The notes under the pieces: generated by a model
Database searches by the model: none
Seen by the model: only the letters and a program-made list of their open reading frames with translations
Told to the model about the DNA's origin: nothing
Translations under genes and position numbers: made by a program
From: RH-AL1 sp964244495
GTDB lineage: Bacteria; Pseudomonadota; Alphaproteobacteria; Rhizobiales; Beijerinckiaceae
Length of the DNA: 64,000 nt
Reading direction: 5' to 3'
Assembly: GCA_964244495.1 (NCBI GenBank)
Contig: CAXTIU010000004.1
Coordinates: 124,001 to 188,000, forward strand
In this document: positions 8,828-16,992 of the stretch, piece after piece
How the letters are laid out: every line of letters starts with the position of its first letter
Numbering within the stretch: position 1 is the stretch's first letter

Positions 8828-9924
8828 CCCGGCGCCCGCTCCTCGTCGCCGGCCCCGTCCTGGTCGCCGGATCGGTCTGGCTCGCCGCGCTCGCGGCGAC
8901 GGGCGTTGTCGTCCTGACCGCCCGGATGCCTGTGCTCGCCCACGCCTATCTCGCGGCCTGGCTGGTGCTGGTGTCCCTGCCACTCGGCGCGCTGCCGGTG
9001 CTGATGGGCCTCAAACTGGCGCGACGCGCCGACCATCCCCTGGCGGCGCCGCTGCGCCTGCTGCTCGGGTCCCTGCCGTGCCTCGCCGTCATGGTGGCCC
9101 CCATCCTCCTCGACCTGCGCGATACCTACAGCTGGGCGCCCGCTTCGACCGTCGCGCACGCCGGGCCGGGCTACACCGGGCTCGGCGCGGACTGGTTCAC
9201 GCCGCTGTTCTTCTCCGCGCGCTGCATCGCCTACCTCGTCGTTTGGATCGCGCTCGGCCTCGCTTTCCTTCGTCCCGCGCGACCTTCGGCGGAAGCGCCG
9301 GCCGGGCGGCGCCCGCTCACCGGCGTCGGCCTCGCCGTCCACCTGCTGATCGGGACGCTGGCCGGGGTCGACTGGTTCATGTCGCTCGACCAGGCTTTCG
9401 TGTCGTCGGCCTATGGCACCCTGGTGATCGCGGCGCAGGTCGCCTTCGCGCTCGCCGTCGCCGTGCTGATGCTCCTCCTGTGCGACCGCGCCCCGGCGGC
9501 CATCACGGCGGCGCGATCCTCGGTCCTCGCGCTCCTGGTCGCCCTGGCTGTCGCCGCCTTCCTGCAGTTCACGCAGTACCTCGTGGTCTGGTCGGCGAAC
9601 CTGCCGAGGGAGATCGTCTGGTATCAAACGCGCGCGCAGGCCGGCCTTGGGCCGGTCCTGGTGGCCGCCATCCCCGTGCTGGTCACGCCGGCGATGGTCG
9701 TGCTCTTGCCGCCGCGGGTCGGTGCGCGCCCGCTGCCGGCCCTGCTCGCGGTGGCGGCGCTCGTGCTGGCCGCCACCGCCGACATGGTCTGGCTGACGAG
9801 CCCGCGCGACACGTTGACCGGCCCGCTCGTGCTCCTCGACCTCGTCGTGATGGTCGCGATCGGCGGGGTGGCGGCGCTCTGCGCGGTGCTGATCGGCGAC
9901 CGCGTGGGGGTGCGGCATGGTTGA
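8824..9924 (+). CDS. actF: Alternative complex III subunit ActF, NrfD-related membrane protein
   Basis: A polytopic protein of 366 residues with about ten hydrophobic helices, the second NrfD-like subunit expected in alternative complex III. Recognisable parts are the DTYSWAP loop, the GADWFTPLFFSARC segment and the VDWFMSLDQAFVSSAYG segment, which match ActF. The GTG at 8824 overlaps the actE stop by four bases. It lies next to a short linking gene and then the oxidase genes, which supports a physical supercomplex of ACIII and the oxidase. Confidence 0.9.
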   Translation: MTRRPLLVAGPVLVAGSVWLAALAATGVVVLTARMPVLAHAYLAAWLVLVSLPLGALPVLMGLKLARRADHPLAAPLRLLLGSLPCLAVMVAPILLDLRDTYSWAPASTVAHAGPGYTGLGADWFTPLFFSARCIAYLVVWIALGLAFLRPARPSAEAPAGRRPLTGVGLAVHLLIGTLAGVDWFMSLDQAFVSSAYGTLVIAAQVAFALAVAVLMLLLCDRAPAAITAARSSVLALLVALAVAAFLQFTQYLVVWSANLPREIVWYQTRAQAGLGPVLVAAIPVLVTPAMVVLLPPRVGARPLPALLAVAALVLAATADMVWLTSPRDTLTGPLVLLDLVVMVAIGGVAALCAVLIGDRVGVRHG

Positions 9925-10636
9925 TCGGCGAGGCGTCGAGAGGGGCCTGGCCAGCAAGCGCGTGCTGGGCCTCAGCTGGCTCGCCGGCCTCGCGATCGGG
10001 GTGGTGGGGGCGAAGGCCGTCGCCGAGCGCCGGCGCGCCGCCACCGCGCCCGACAGCGAGTTCACCGTCGGGCGCGGCCGGCGTCGCGGGCCGGTCAGCC
10101 CGGCGGCACGCAAGGCCGGCTACGAAACGGTGGACGCCAACGTCCGCGTGCTGGTGACGGTCATGGTCGTGTCGGTCGTCATGCTGGTCGGCGCCCTGGC
10201 GAGCGTGTTCTTCGTCTTCTCCCGCTTCGACCGGCACTTCGAGGACCAGGACATCGGCCTGACCGCCGAGCAGCGCGCGCCGATCCCCCCGCCGCTACCC
10301 CATCTCCAGGCGAACCCCTACCGCGACCGCGACGCCGCCCTCATGGAGCAGACGCAGCGCTTGACGACCTACGGCACCGCCGGTCCCGCCGGCGAGGGCG
10401 CGCATATCCCGATCGGTAACGCCATGCGCCAGGTCATCGGCCACCCGCTCGACGCGTCCGCGCAGGCCGATGCCGCCGGACCGCCCTCGGCCGCCACGGC
10501 GCCGCTGCCGCCGCTGCCCGACTTTGAGGCGGCGCGCCGGCAGGCCAAGCCGGCCAACACCGTGGAGGGCGAGGGCCGCGCGGGCGCCGTCGCGCCGAGC
10601 TACGATCCGGCGGGGCAGGCGGGAGGATCGAAATGA
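9917..10636 (+). CDS. Operon-linked membrane protein with LQ-P...YG...IP motif (function unknown)
   Basis: A 239-residue protein that overlaps actF by eight bases. It has an Arg-rich cytoplasmic N-terminus, one weak and one strong membrane segment (about residues 17-37 and 75-97), and a long Pro/Ala-rich periplasmic tail. After the membrane segment lies HLQANPYRDRDAALMEQ, then TTYG, then HIPIGNAMRQVI. This order (Leu-Gln-x-x-P, a YG, then IPI--AM) is like small uncharacterised proteins found in cytochrome oxidase operons of other bacteria. Position between ACIII and oxidase genes suggests an assembly or linker role, which is inference. The Ala/Pro-rich C-terminal 80 residues look disordered. 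Confidence 0.75.
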   Translation: MVDRRGVERGLASKRVLGLSWLAGLAIGVVGAKAVAERRRAATAPDSEFTVGRGRRRGPVSPAARKAGYETVDANVRVLVTVMVVSVVMLVGALASVFFVFSRFDRHFEDQDIGLTAEQRAPIPPPLPHLQANPYRDRDAALMEQTQRLTTYGTAGPAGEGAHIPIGNAMRQVIGHPLDASAQADAAGPPSAATAPLPPLPDFEAARRQAKPANTVEGEGRAGAVAPSYDPAGQAGGSK

Positions 10637-10670
10637 CCCGCCGAGCCGTCCGCCGGACCGGGGGCCGCCG

Positions 10671-11759
10671 ATGAACGGCGACGGCAACCCGCTCGCCATC
10701 TGGCCGCAGGCCGCCTCGTTCGCGGCGCGCCACGCCGACACGCTGATCCTGTGCTTCACGCTCGTCACGCTGCTGCTGACGGTGCCGATCTTCGTCGCCA
10801 TCACCTATTTCGCGTTCAGGTATCGCGCCGGTCGCGAGACCAACCGCGAAACCTCGGAGAACCGCAGCGTCGCCATCGAACTATCCTGGATGCTGATCCC
10901 GTTCGCCCTCACGCTGATCTTCTTCGTCTGGGGCTCGTTCCTGTTCGCGCAGCAGAAGAACCCGCCGGCCGACGCCCTGGAGATCACCGCGATCGGCCGG
11001 CAGTGGATGTGGAAGTTTCAGCATCCCGGCGGCCAATCCGAGATCAACGACCTCCACGTGCCGGCCGACCAGCCGGTCGTCATCCGCATGATCTCGCAGG
11101 ACGTGATCCACGCCCTCTACATCCCGGCGCTGCGCATCCAGATGGACGCGATCCCCGAACGTTACACGAGCCTGTGGTTCAAGGCCGACACGGCCGGGTC
11201 CTTCCACCTGTTCTGCTCGGAATATTGCGGCACCGACCATTCCGAGATGGGGGGCACGCTGACCATCATGCGCCCGGCCGACTACCAGCGATGGCTGCGG
11301 CGCTCGACGTCGGGCGACAGCGTGGCGAACGCCGGCGCGGCGTTGTTCCAGTCCTACGGGTGCTCGGGCTGCCACGGCCCCAGCTCGACGGTGCGGGCGC
11401 CCTCGCTCGTCGGCCTGTGGCAAAAGCCCGTGCCGATGGAGGCCGGCGGCACCGTGATCGCCGACGACGGCTACATCCGCGACAAGATCCTCGATCCCAA
11501 CGACCACAAGATCGCCGGCTACAAGCAGGTGATGCCTGCCTTCAAGGGCAAGCTCGGCGAGGACGACCTCATTCGCCTCGTCGCCTACGTGAAATCGGTC
11601 GGACCCGCCCAAGGCCGCGAGCAGGACCAGCCGAACCAGGTTCAAGCGACCCAGAATCGATTCGACCAAGATCAAGCCAACCAAGATCGGTCCAACCAAG
11701 ATCGGTCCAACCAAGACCAGTCCAACCAAGACCAGTCGAACAGGGACGGTGGCCGATGA
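10671..11759 (+). CDS. coxB: Cytochrome c oxidase subunit II with fused cytochrome c domain (caa3 type)
   Basis: Subunit II carries the binuclear CuA centre that accepts electrons from cytochrome c. The 362-residue protein has two membrane helices and then a cupredoxin domain whose CuA loop is CSEYCGTDHSEM. A fused C-terminal cytochrome c domain with CSGCH (about residue 235) makes it caa3-type, and MPAF further on may give the haem ligand Met. The ATG at 10671 is preceded by a run of Gs. The last 30 or so residues are a degenerate pentapeptide repeat (NQDRS, NQDQS) with no counterpart in normal CoxB. Its stop overlaps the coxA start (ATGA). Confidence 0.95.
   Translation: MNGDGNPLAIWPQAASFAARHADTLILCFTLVTLLLTVPIFVAITYFAFRYRAGRETNRETSENRSVAIELSWMLIPFALTLIFFVWGSFLFAQQKNPPADALEITAIGRQWMWKFQHPGGQSEINDLHVPADQPVVIRMISQDVIHALYIPALRIQMDAIPERYTSLWFKADTAGSFHLFCSEYCGTDHSEMGGTLTIMRPADYQRWLRRSTSGDSVANAGAALFQSYGCSGCHGPSSTVRAPSLVGLWQKPVPMEAGGTVIADDGYIRDKILDPNDHKIAGYKQVMPAFKGKLGEDDLIRLVAYVKSVGPAQGREQDQPNQVQATQNRFDQDQANQDRSNQDRSNQDQSNQDQSNRDGGR
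11664..11738 (+). repeat. 15-bp tandem repeat inside coxB 3' end
   Basis: Five consecutive 15-bp units, the first degenerate. The unit AACCAAGATCGGTCC occurs twice (11679-11693, 11694-11708), followed by two copies of a variant with GACCAG in the middle (11709-11738). In the coxB frame each codes for NQDRS or NQDQS, so changes in copy number keep the reading frame. The repeat lies just ahead of the coxA start codon. Confidence 0.9.
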
Positions 11760-13402
11760 CCGATTTCGCGTTCCGCGATCACAGGGCCCCGCAGGCCACC
11801 CTCGCCCGCCCCAAGGATTACCTCCACGACGGGCACACGGTTCGCTCGTGGCTCTTCTCGATCGACCACAAGCGGATCGCGATCCTCTACCTCCTGTCGA
11901 TCACCGCCTTCTTCGTCGTCGGCGCCGTGGCTGCGGGACTGGTGCGCCTGGCCCTCGTCGTGCCGGACGGGCAGATCTTCACAAACGACACCTACAACAA
12001 GCTGTTCACGATCCACGGCGTCGTGATGGTGTGGTTCTTCCTCATCCCCTCGATCCCGACGACCATGGGCAACTTCCTGCTGCCCCTGATGATCGGCGCC
12101 AAGGACCTCGCCTTCCCCCGCCTCAACCTGCTGAGCTGGTACATCTTCATGACCGGGTCGCTGTTCACGCTCGCCACCGTGCTGGTGGGCGGCGTCGACA
12201 CCGGCTGGACGTTCTACGCGCCGCTGTCCACGACCTTCTCCAACACCTTCGTCGTCCCGGCGCTGATCGGCGTGATCGTGGTCGGGTTCTCCTCGATCCT
12301 CACCGGCCTCAACTTCGTCGTGACCGTGCACACGATGCGCGCGCCCGGCATGATCTGGTTCCGCATGCCGATCTTCGTGTGGACGATGTACGCGACGAGC
12401 CTGATCTTCCTGCTGGCGACACCGGTTATCACCATGGCCCTGATCCTGCTGGTGATGGAGCGCGCCTTCGGCATCGGCGTGTTCGACCCCGCGCTCGGCG
12501 GCGATCCGGTGCTGTTCGAGCACCTGTTCTGGTTCTACTCGCACCCGGCCGTCTACATCATGGTGCTGCCCGGCATGGGCGTGATCTCCGAGATCGTGCC
12601 GGCCTTTTCCCAGAAGAAGATCTTCGGCTACCGCTTCATCTGCTACGCGACGATCGCGCTGGCCTCGATCACCTTCTTCGTGTGGGGCCACCACATGTTC
12701 CTCAACGGCCAGAGCGACTACGCGAGCCTGACCTTTTCGTTCCTGTCCTTCGCCGTCGCCGTGCCCTCGGCGGTGAAGGTCTACAACTGGACGGCGACGA
12801 TCCATAAGGGCGCGCTGCGGCTCGACACGCCCATGCTCTACGCGATGGGCTACATCGGCCTGTTCGTGCTGGGTGGCCTGACCGGGCTGTTCCTGGCGAC
12901 GCTGGCGATCGACGAGCATGTCCATGACACCTACTTCGTCGTCGCGCATTTCCACTACATCATGGTGGGCGGCACGATGCTCGCCTTCCTCGGCGGGCTG
13001 CACTACTGGTGGCCGAAGTTCACCGGCCGCATGTACCCGGAGGCGTGGGGGCGCGTGTCGGCGCTGCTCATCTTCCTCGGCTTCAACTTCACCTTCTTCC
13101 CGCAGTTCCTGCTCGGATACCTCGGGATGCCGCGGCGCTACCACGTCTACCCCCACGAGTTCCAGCTCCTGAACATCATGAGTTCGGCCGGCTCGACGAT
13201 CCTCGCTGGGGGCTACATCTTCCCCATGATCTATCTCCTCTGGTCGCTGTGGTTCGGCGAGAAGGCGGTCGCCAACCCCTGGAACGCCAAGGGCCTGGAG
13301 TGGACGACGGCCTCGCCGCCGCCCAAGCACAATTTCACGACGCCGCCTTTCGTCGATTTCGAACCTTACGATTATCCGAGCCGGAGCGGCGGAAATGGCT
13401 GA
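11756..13402 (+). CDS. coxA: Cytochrome c oxidase subunit I (haem-copper oxidase, A2-like)
   Basis: The catalytic subunit (548 residues) holds low-spin haem, high-spin haem and CuB. Ligand motifs are visible: TIHGVVMVWF (low-spin haem His), YSHPAVYIMVLPG (CuB His and the cross-linked Tyr), WGHHMF (two CuB His) and HFHYIMVGG (haem His pair). The YS preceding HP, and the lack of the Glu found in HPEVY, mark the A2 subfamily, in which Tyr-Ser replaces the D-channel glutamate. ATG 11756 overlaps the coxB stop by four bases and its own stop overlaps coxC by eight. It reduces O2 to water and pumps protons across the inner membrane. Confidence 0.97.
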   Translation: MTDFAFRDHRAPQATLARPKDYLHDGHTVRSWLFSIDHKRIAILYLLSITAFFVVGAVAAGLVRLALVVPDGQIFTNDTYNKLFTIHGVVMVWFFLIPSIPTTMGNFLLPLMIGAKDLAFPRLNLLSWYIFMTGSLFTLATVLVGGVDTGWTFYAPLSTTFSNTFVVPALIGVIVVGFSSILTGLNFVVTVHTMRAPGMIWFRMPIFVWTMYATSLIFLLATPVITMALILLVMERAFGIGVFDPALGGDPVLFEHLFWFYSHPAVYIMVLPGMGVISEIVPAFSQKKIFGYRFICYATIALASITFFVWGHHMFLNGQSDYASLTFSFLSFAVAVPSAVKVYNWTATIHKGALRLDTPMLYAMGYIGLFVLGGLTGLFLATLAIDEHVHDTYFVVAHFHYIMVGGTMLAFLGGLHYWWPKFTGRMYPEAWGRVSALLIFLGFNFTFFPQFLLGYLGMPRRYHVYPHEFQLLNIMSSAGSTILAGGYIFPMIYLLWSLWFGEKAVANPWNAKGLEWTTASPPPKHNFTTPPFVDFEPYDYPSRSGGNG

Positions 13403-14054
13403 CGCGACGGCCAGCGCCGACGTCGGCGTCGAACTCCAGGAGCAGTTCAGCGAGGTCGGCCAGCAGCGCCACGCCGCCAAGCTCGGCATGTGGTCCTGGC
13501 TGCTGACCGAGCTGCTGCTGTTCGCCGTCCTGTTCCTGGTGGCGCTGATCCTGCGCATCCTGCACCCGGACTCGGTGCGCGCGGCGGCCCACCACCTGGA
13601 GTTCTGGATCGGCGCGACCAACACCGCCGTGCTGATCGTGTCCTCGCTGACCATGTCGGGCGCGATCGTCGCCTCGCGCCTCGGACTGCAGGGCGTGATG
13701 ATCCGGTTCATGGTCGCCACGGCCGCGCTCGGCACGCTGTTCCTCGTGCTGAAGGGCGCCGAGTACTACGAGGACTACCTCGACCACCTCACGCCCTTCT
13801 TGGCGCGCCCCTACGACCTCGCCGGCGACCGGGCGTCGATCCTCTACGTCAACCTGTACTATGTCGCCACCGCCCTGCACGGCTTCCACCTGACGACCGG
13901 CGTGGCGATCCTCGCCGTCCTGACGGTCCAGGCGCGGGCCCCCGGCTACTTGGCGCGCCGCCAGAACCACATCGAGGTGTACGGCCTGTACTGGCATTTC
14001 ATCGACCTGATGTGGATCATGGTGTTCACGGTCATCTACGTGATGAATCGATGA
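13395..14054 (+). CDS. coxC: Cytochrome c oxidase subunit III
   Basis: A subunit III of 219 residues with about five to six membrane helices. Characteristic parts are KLGMWSWLLTELLLF near the N-terminus, KGAEYYEDY in the middle, and the C-terminal ALHGFHLTTGV and YWHFIDLMWIMVF segments that carry conserved His and Glu/Asp of the family. It lacks the long N-terminal helices of mitochondrial subunit III, as usual for caa3-type oxidases. It overlaps coxA by eight bases and coxD by four. Confidence 0.93.
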   Translation: MADATASADVGVELQEQFSEVGQQRHAAKLGMWSWLLTELLLFAVLFLVALILRILHPDSVRAAAHHLEFWIGATNTAVLIVSSLTMSGAIVASRLGLQGVMIRFMVATAALGTLFLVLKGAEYYEDYLDHLTPFLARPYDLAGDRASILYVNLYYVATALHGFHLTTGVAILAVLTVQARAPGYLARRQNHIEVYGLYWHFIDLMWIMVFTVIYVMNR

Positions 14055-14365
14055 GCCGGCGGCCGAGCCCGCGCATGACTCGGGCCGACAAGCGCGCGCT
14101 CCTGACGCGCATGTGCGAGCCGGCGCTGACATTCGTCGGCCTGATGGTCCTGCTCGCGATCAACGTCGCCGCCGGCGACCTCCAGCCGTTTCCCGGTGTC
14201 TGGATCCTCAACCTCGGCGTGCTCGTGGTGATGATCGCGACGGTGCTGCTGTTCTCCATGGAGGTGATCCAGGAGCCGCCGCTGGTCCGGCTGTTCTCCG
14301 TCGTCGGCTTCTGCTGGGTGGCGATCCTCTTCACCATCACCCTGATCGACTATCTCACCCGTTGA
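14051..14365 (+). CDS. coxD: Cytochrome c oxidase subunit IV, bacterial small subunit
   Basis: A 104-residue protein with three hydrophobic helices, matching the prokaryotic subunit IV (COX4_pro/CtaF) pattern. It has a basic N-terminus, an Asn in LLAINVAAG in the first helix, a short loop ending in SMEVIQEPPLVRL, and a last helix ending LIDYLTR. ATG 14051 overlaps the coxC stop (ATGA). It closes the eleven-gene respiratory operon. No haem-copper assembly gene (ctaB, ctaG, sco) lies in this operon within the window. Confidence 0.85.
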   Translation: MSRRPSPRMTRADKRALLTRMCEPALTFVGLMVLLAINVAAGDLQPFPGVWILNLGVLVVMIATVLLFSMEVIQEPPLVRLFSVVGFCWVAILFTITLIDYLTR

Positions 14366-14383
14366 GCCGGTTGGAGCACCGGC
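14366..14383. terminator. Possible hairpin between convergent coxD and phaZ
   Basis: A perfect 6-bp stem, GCCGGT (14366-14371) and ACCGGC (14378-14383), around a 6-base loop directly after the coxD stop. No T-run follows on either strand, so it may only be a weak or bidirectional termination signal between the two convergent genes. Confidence 0.35.
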
Positions 14384-14406
14384 CAAGTCAGGGCGCGATG
14401 GGGCGC

Positions 14407-15621
14407 TCAGTGCGCCGCCGCGATCATGTCCCTGACCTGCGGGTAAACCTCGCCGACCCAGCGCCGGCCGCTGAAGATCCCGTAATGGCCGACGCCGGTC
14501 TGCACGTGATGGACCTTCCGGTACGGGCGGATGTTGCCGCACAGGTCCTGCGCCGCCATCGTCTGGCCCAGCCCGCAGATGTCGTCGCGCTCGCCCTCCA
14601 CCGTGAGCAGCGCGGTGCGGCGGATAGCGTTCGGGTCGACGCGCCGGCCGGAGATCGTCAGTTCGCCGCGAGCCAGGTCGAAGGTTTGGAAGACCTGGGC
14701 GACGGTCTGCAGGTAGAAGGGCGCCGAGAGGTCCATGACGGCGAAATATTCGTCGTAGAACGTCTTGATCGTCGCGTATTTGGCGTCGTCGCCGGCGGCC
14801 AGCGCCGCCGCCATGTCCTTGAACGCGGTCTGATGGCGCCCCCGGTTCATGCTGATGAAGGCGGCGAGCTGCATGAAGCCGGGGTAAACCCTGCGCCCTG
14901 CGCCCTTGTAGAAGCTCGGCACGCGATCGCAGAGGTTCTCGTCGAACCAGTCGATTGGCTTCGTCTGGGCGAGCTCGTTGACCTTGGTCGGATTGATGCG
15001 CGCATCGACGGGGCCGCCCATCAGGGTCAGGCTGCGCGGCTGGGCCGGATCGTCGTCCTCCGCCATGAGCGCGGCGGCGGCGAGCGCCGGCACCACCGGC
15101 TGGCACACCGCCGCCACGTGGGTGCCCTCGCCCAGCGTATGCAGAGCCTTGATGATCTCCTGCGTGTAGGTCGAAAGGTCGAAGGGGCCCGCCTCGCGCG
15201 GGACGTCGCGGATGTTGAGCCAGTCGGTGATGTAGACATCATGGTCGATCAGCAGCGTTTGCACGGTGCCGCGCAGCAGCGTCGCGTAATGACCGGACAT
15301 CGGCGCGACGACGAGCAGCTTGGGCTGCCGCGCGGCGACCTCCTTGCGGAAGCGCAGGAGGGTCATGAAGGGCGTGCGGGCGACGACCTCCTCGTGGACG
15401 GCGGTCAGTTCATTTCCCACCAGCACCGGCTTGAGGCCGAAGGCGGGACGCGTGGCGCTCATGCGCAGGGCGGCGAACGTGTCGAGCGTGGCGGCGGTGC
15501 CGGCGAACGTGTCGGGCGAGATCCCGGACCACGGCAGCCGCAGCGTCGTCGCCACCGCGCCGGCGCACAGCCGCATCAGGTCGAGCATCGCGGATTGTGC
15601 CTCGTACGCAGGGTAGATCAT
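14407..15621 (-). CDS. phaZ: Intracellular poly(3-hydroxybutyrate) depolymerase
   Basis: PhaZ of the intracellular type hydrolyses native PHB granules. The 404-residue protein has no signal peptide and opens with MIYPAYEAQSAMLD, usual for this family. It contains an alpha/beta-hydrolase core with MSGHYATLLRGTV and the nucleophile region VCQPVVPALAA, where Cys takes the place of the Ser found in extracellular enzymes. A C-terminal HHVQTGVGHYGIFSGRRW segment would hold the catalytic His. The start at 15621 (ATG) fits; the frame is open further upstream but those codons overlap the divergent GST gene. It is transcribed away from that GST and convergent with the oxidase operon. Confidence 0.93.
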   Translation of the reverse strand: MIYPAYEAQSAMLDLMRLCAGAVATTLRLPWSGISPDTFAGTAATLDTFAALRMSATRPAFGLKPVLVGNELTAVHEEVVARTPFMTLLRFRKEVAARQPKLLVVAPMSGHYATLLRGTVQTLLIDHDVYITDWLNIRDVPREAGPFDLSTYTQEIIKALHTLGEGTHVAAVCQPVVPALAAAALMAEDDDPAQPRSLTLMGGPVDARINPTKVNELAQTKPIDWFDENLCDRVPSFYKGAGRRVYPGFMQLAAFISMNRGRHQTAFKDMAAALAAGDDAKYATIKTFYDEYFAVMDLSAPFYLQTVAQVFQTFDLARGELTISGRRVDPNAIRRTALLTVEGERDDICGLGQTMAAQDLCGNIRPYRKVHHVQTGVGHYGIFSGRRWVGEVYPQVRDMIAAAH

Positions 15622-15729
15622 CGAAACTCCGGCTTCGCCCGCGACGTGAGGCAACGCGCCGGCATGCAACGTGCAAGCCAGTGCGTGACAGGGGCGTGCG
15701 GTCGGGATCGATCGTCCGGGAGGCGCGAC

Positions 15730-16386
15730 GTGGCCGAGGCCAAGCTCACCATCAGCAGCAAGAACTACTCGTCCTGGTCGCTGCGCGGCTGGTTGCTGAC
15801 GAAGTTTTCGGGCCTCGACTTCGAGGAAGACGTGATCCCGCCGGACGACCCCGGCGTGCGCGCCGAACTCCTCCTGCTGTCGCCCTCCATGCTCGTCCCG
15901 TGCCTGCGCCACGACGACCTGGTGATCTGGAACAATCTCGCGATCGGCGAGTACCTGAACGAGATCCGCCCCGACGCGGGACTGCTGCCGCATGACCGCA
16001 TGCGCCGCGCGCGGTGCCGCTCGATCTGCGGCGAGATGCACTCGGGCTTCGCGCCGCTGCGCTCGGCGCTGCCGATGAACCTCAAGGCGGACGTGCCCGA
16101 CTTCCGCGTGTGGTCGCGCGCGCAGGCCGACATCGACCGCATCTTCGCCATCTGGCGCGACGGCCTGGACGCGTTCGGCGGCCCCTACCTCATGGGTGGG
16201 CAGCGCTCGATGGCGGACGCGATGTACGCGCCGGTCGCGACGCGGCTCAAGACCTACCACGTGCCGACCGACGAGACCTGTCAGCGCTACTGCGACACGA
16301 TTTTGGCGATGCCGGAGATGAAGGAGTGGTATGCCGCCGCCGCCGCCGAGCCGGTCGACGTCGAGGAGCTCGAGGCGGAGTTCTGA
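15730..16386 (+). CDS. Glutathione S-transferase family protein
   Basis: A 218-residue cytosolic GST-fold protein. The N-terminal thioredoxin-like half begins with ISSKNYSSWSLRGWLL, in which the SSWS serine is the likely glutathione-activating residue. A Val-Pro turn follows (SMLVPCL) and then IWNNLAIGEYLNE. The all-helical C-terminal half runs to EELEAEF. The substrate is unknown. The start is GTG 15730 with GGGAGG eight bases upstream. It is divergent from phaZ, the two starts being about 110 bases apart. Confidence 0.88.
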   Translation: MAEAKLTISSKNYSSWSLRGWLLTKFSGLDFEEDVIPPDDPGVRAELLLLSPSMLVPCLRHDDLVIWNNLAIGEYLNEIRPDAGLLPHDRMRRARCRSICGEMHSGFAPLRSALPMNLKADVPDFRVWSRAQADIDRIFAIWRDGLDAFGGPYLMGGQRSMADAMYAPVATRLKTYHVPTDETCQRYCDTILAMPEMKEWYAAAAAEPVDVEELEAEF

Positions 16387-16588
16387 GGCGGGATGCCGGC
16401 CGGTGCGTCCCGGCGTCGCTCGGGGGTGTCGATGGACTGGCTTCGCGGCCACCCGAACCGAAACGCCTTCGACGCAAGGCTTGGTGCGCGACGCAAGCAC
16501 GACGAGCCGACTCGGTTGCGCCATTAGTCCTCAGGGTCGTGCAGCGGCTTTCAGACGACGTGATAAGAAGCGGAAGCGGATCGTGACC

Positions 16589-16974
16589 ATGTCGCTCGAT
16601 GACATCTTCGCGGAGTTCAGGTCCTGTCACGAGGCTGATCCTACCGCGAGGGTGCCTTCGAAAAGGTCGCCAAGCATTGGAGTCGTCGGAGCGGCCTTGA
16701 GGAGAGCGAGATGCTCGATCTCCTGGCGAAGCGCTTGGCCGAGGATTTTCTGGTTGGCACCGCCGACTTCTGCGCCACGTTCATGCGTCATCTCATGCGG
16801 TTCGCATACGCGAAACGCTGGCTGCCGGTGTTCTGGGACCTATACATCGCCTTCGATGCGGGCCAATTCCATCACGCATCCGACCCGACGACGGTCGAGC
16901 CGTGCGAGCTTCACACCCGCCCGATGCTCGAAGCCATCCTCGGACGATTGAGCCCGCGTCCGACGCCCGGGTGA
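16589..16974 (+). pseudogene. Small unknown gene, apparently frameshifted
   Basis: Two coding-like pieces lie in neighbouring frames. The first starts at ATG 16589 (MSLDDIFAEFRSCHEAD) and loses sense after about 17 codons. From about 16639 the next frame reads YREGAFEKVAKHWSRRSG and continues as a well-formed helical protein to the TGA at 16974, without a start codon before ATG 16711. A one-base loss near 16636-16640 would join them into a protein of about 128 residues containing RLAEDFLVGTADF and RFAYAKRWLPVFWDLYIAF. Either this is a pseudogene, or only an 87-residue product from 16711 is made, or the sequence has an error. No family is recognised. Confidence 0.5.
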
Positions 16975-16992
16975 CGAGCATGCGCGGTCGCC

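Noticed and set aside
11672..13735. A 687-codon open frame opposite coxA
   Set aside because: The plus strand carries coxA with all haem and copper ligands; the antisense frame is a GC-skew artefact. Its WLDRS-type C-terminal end is just the antisense of the coxB tail repeat.
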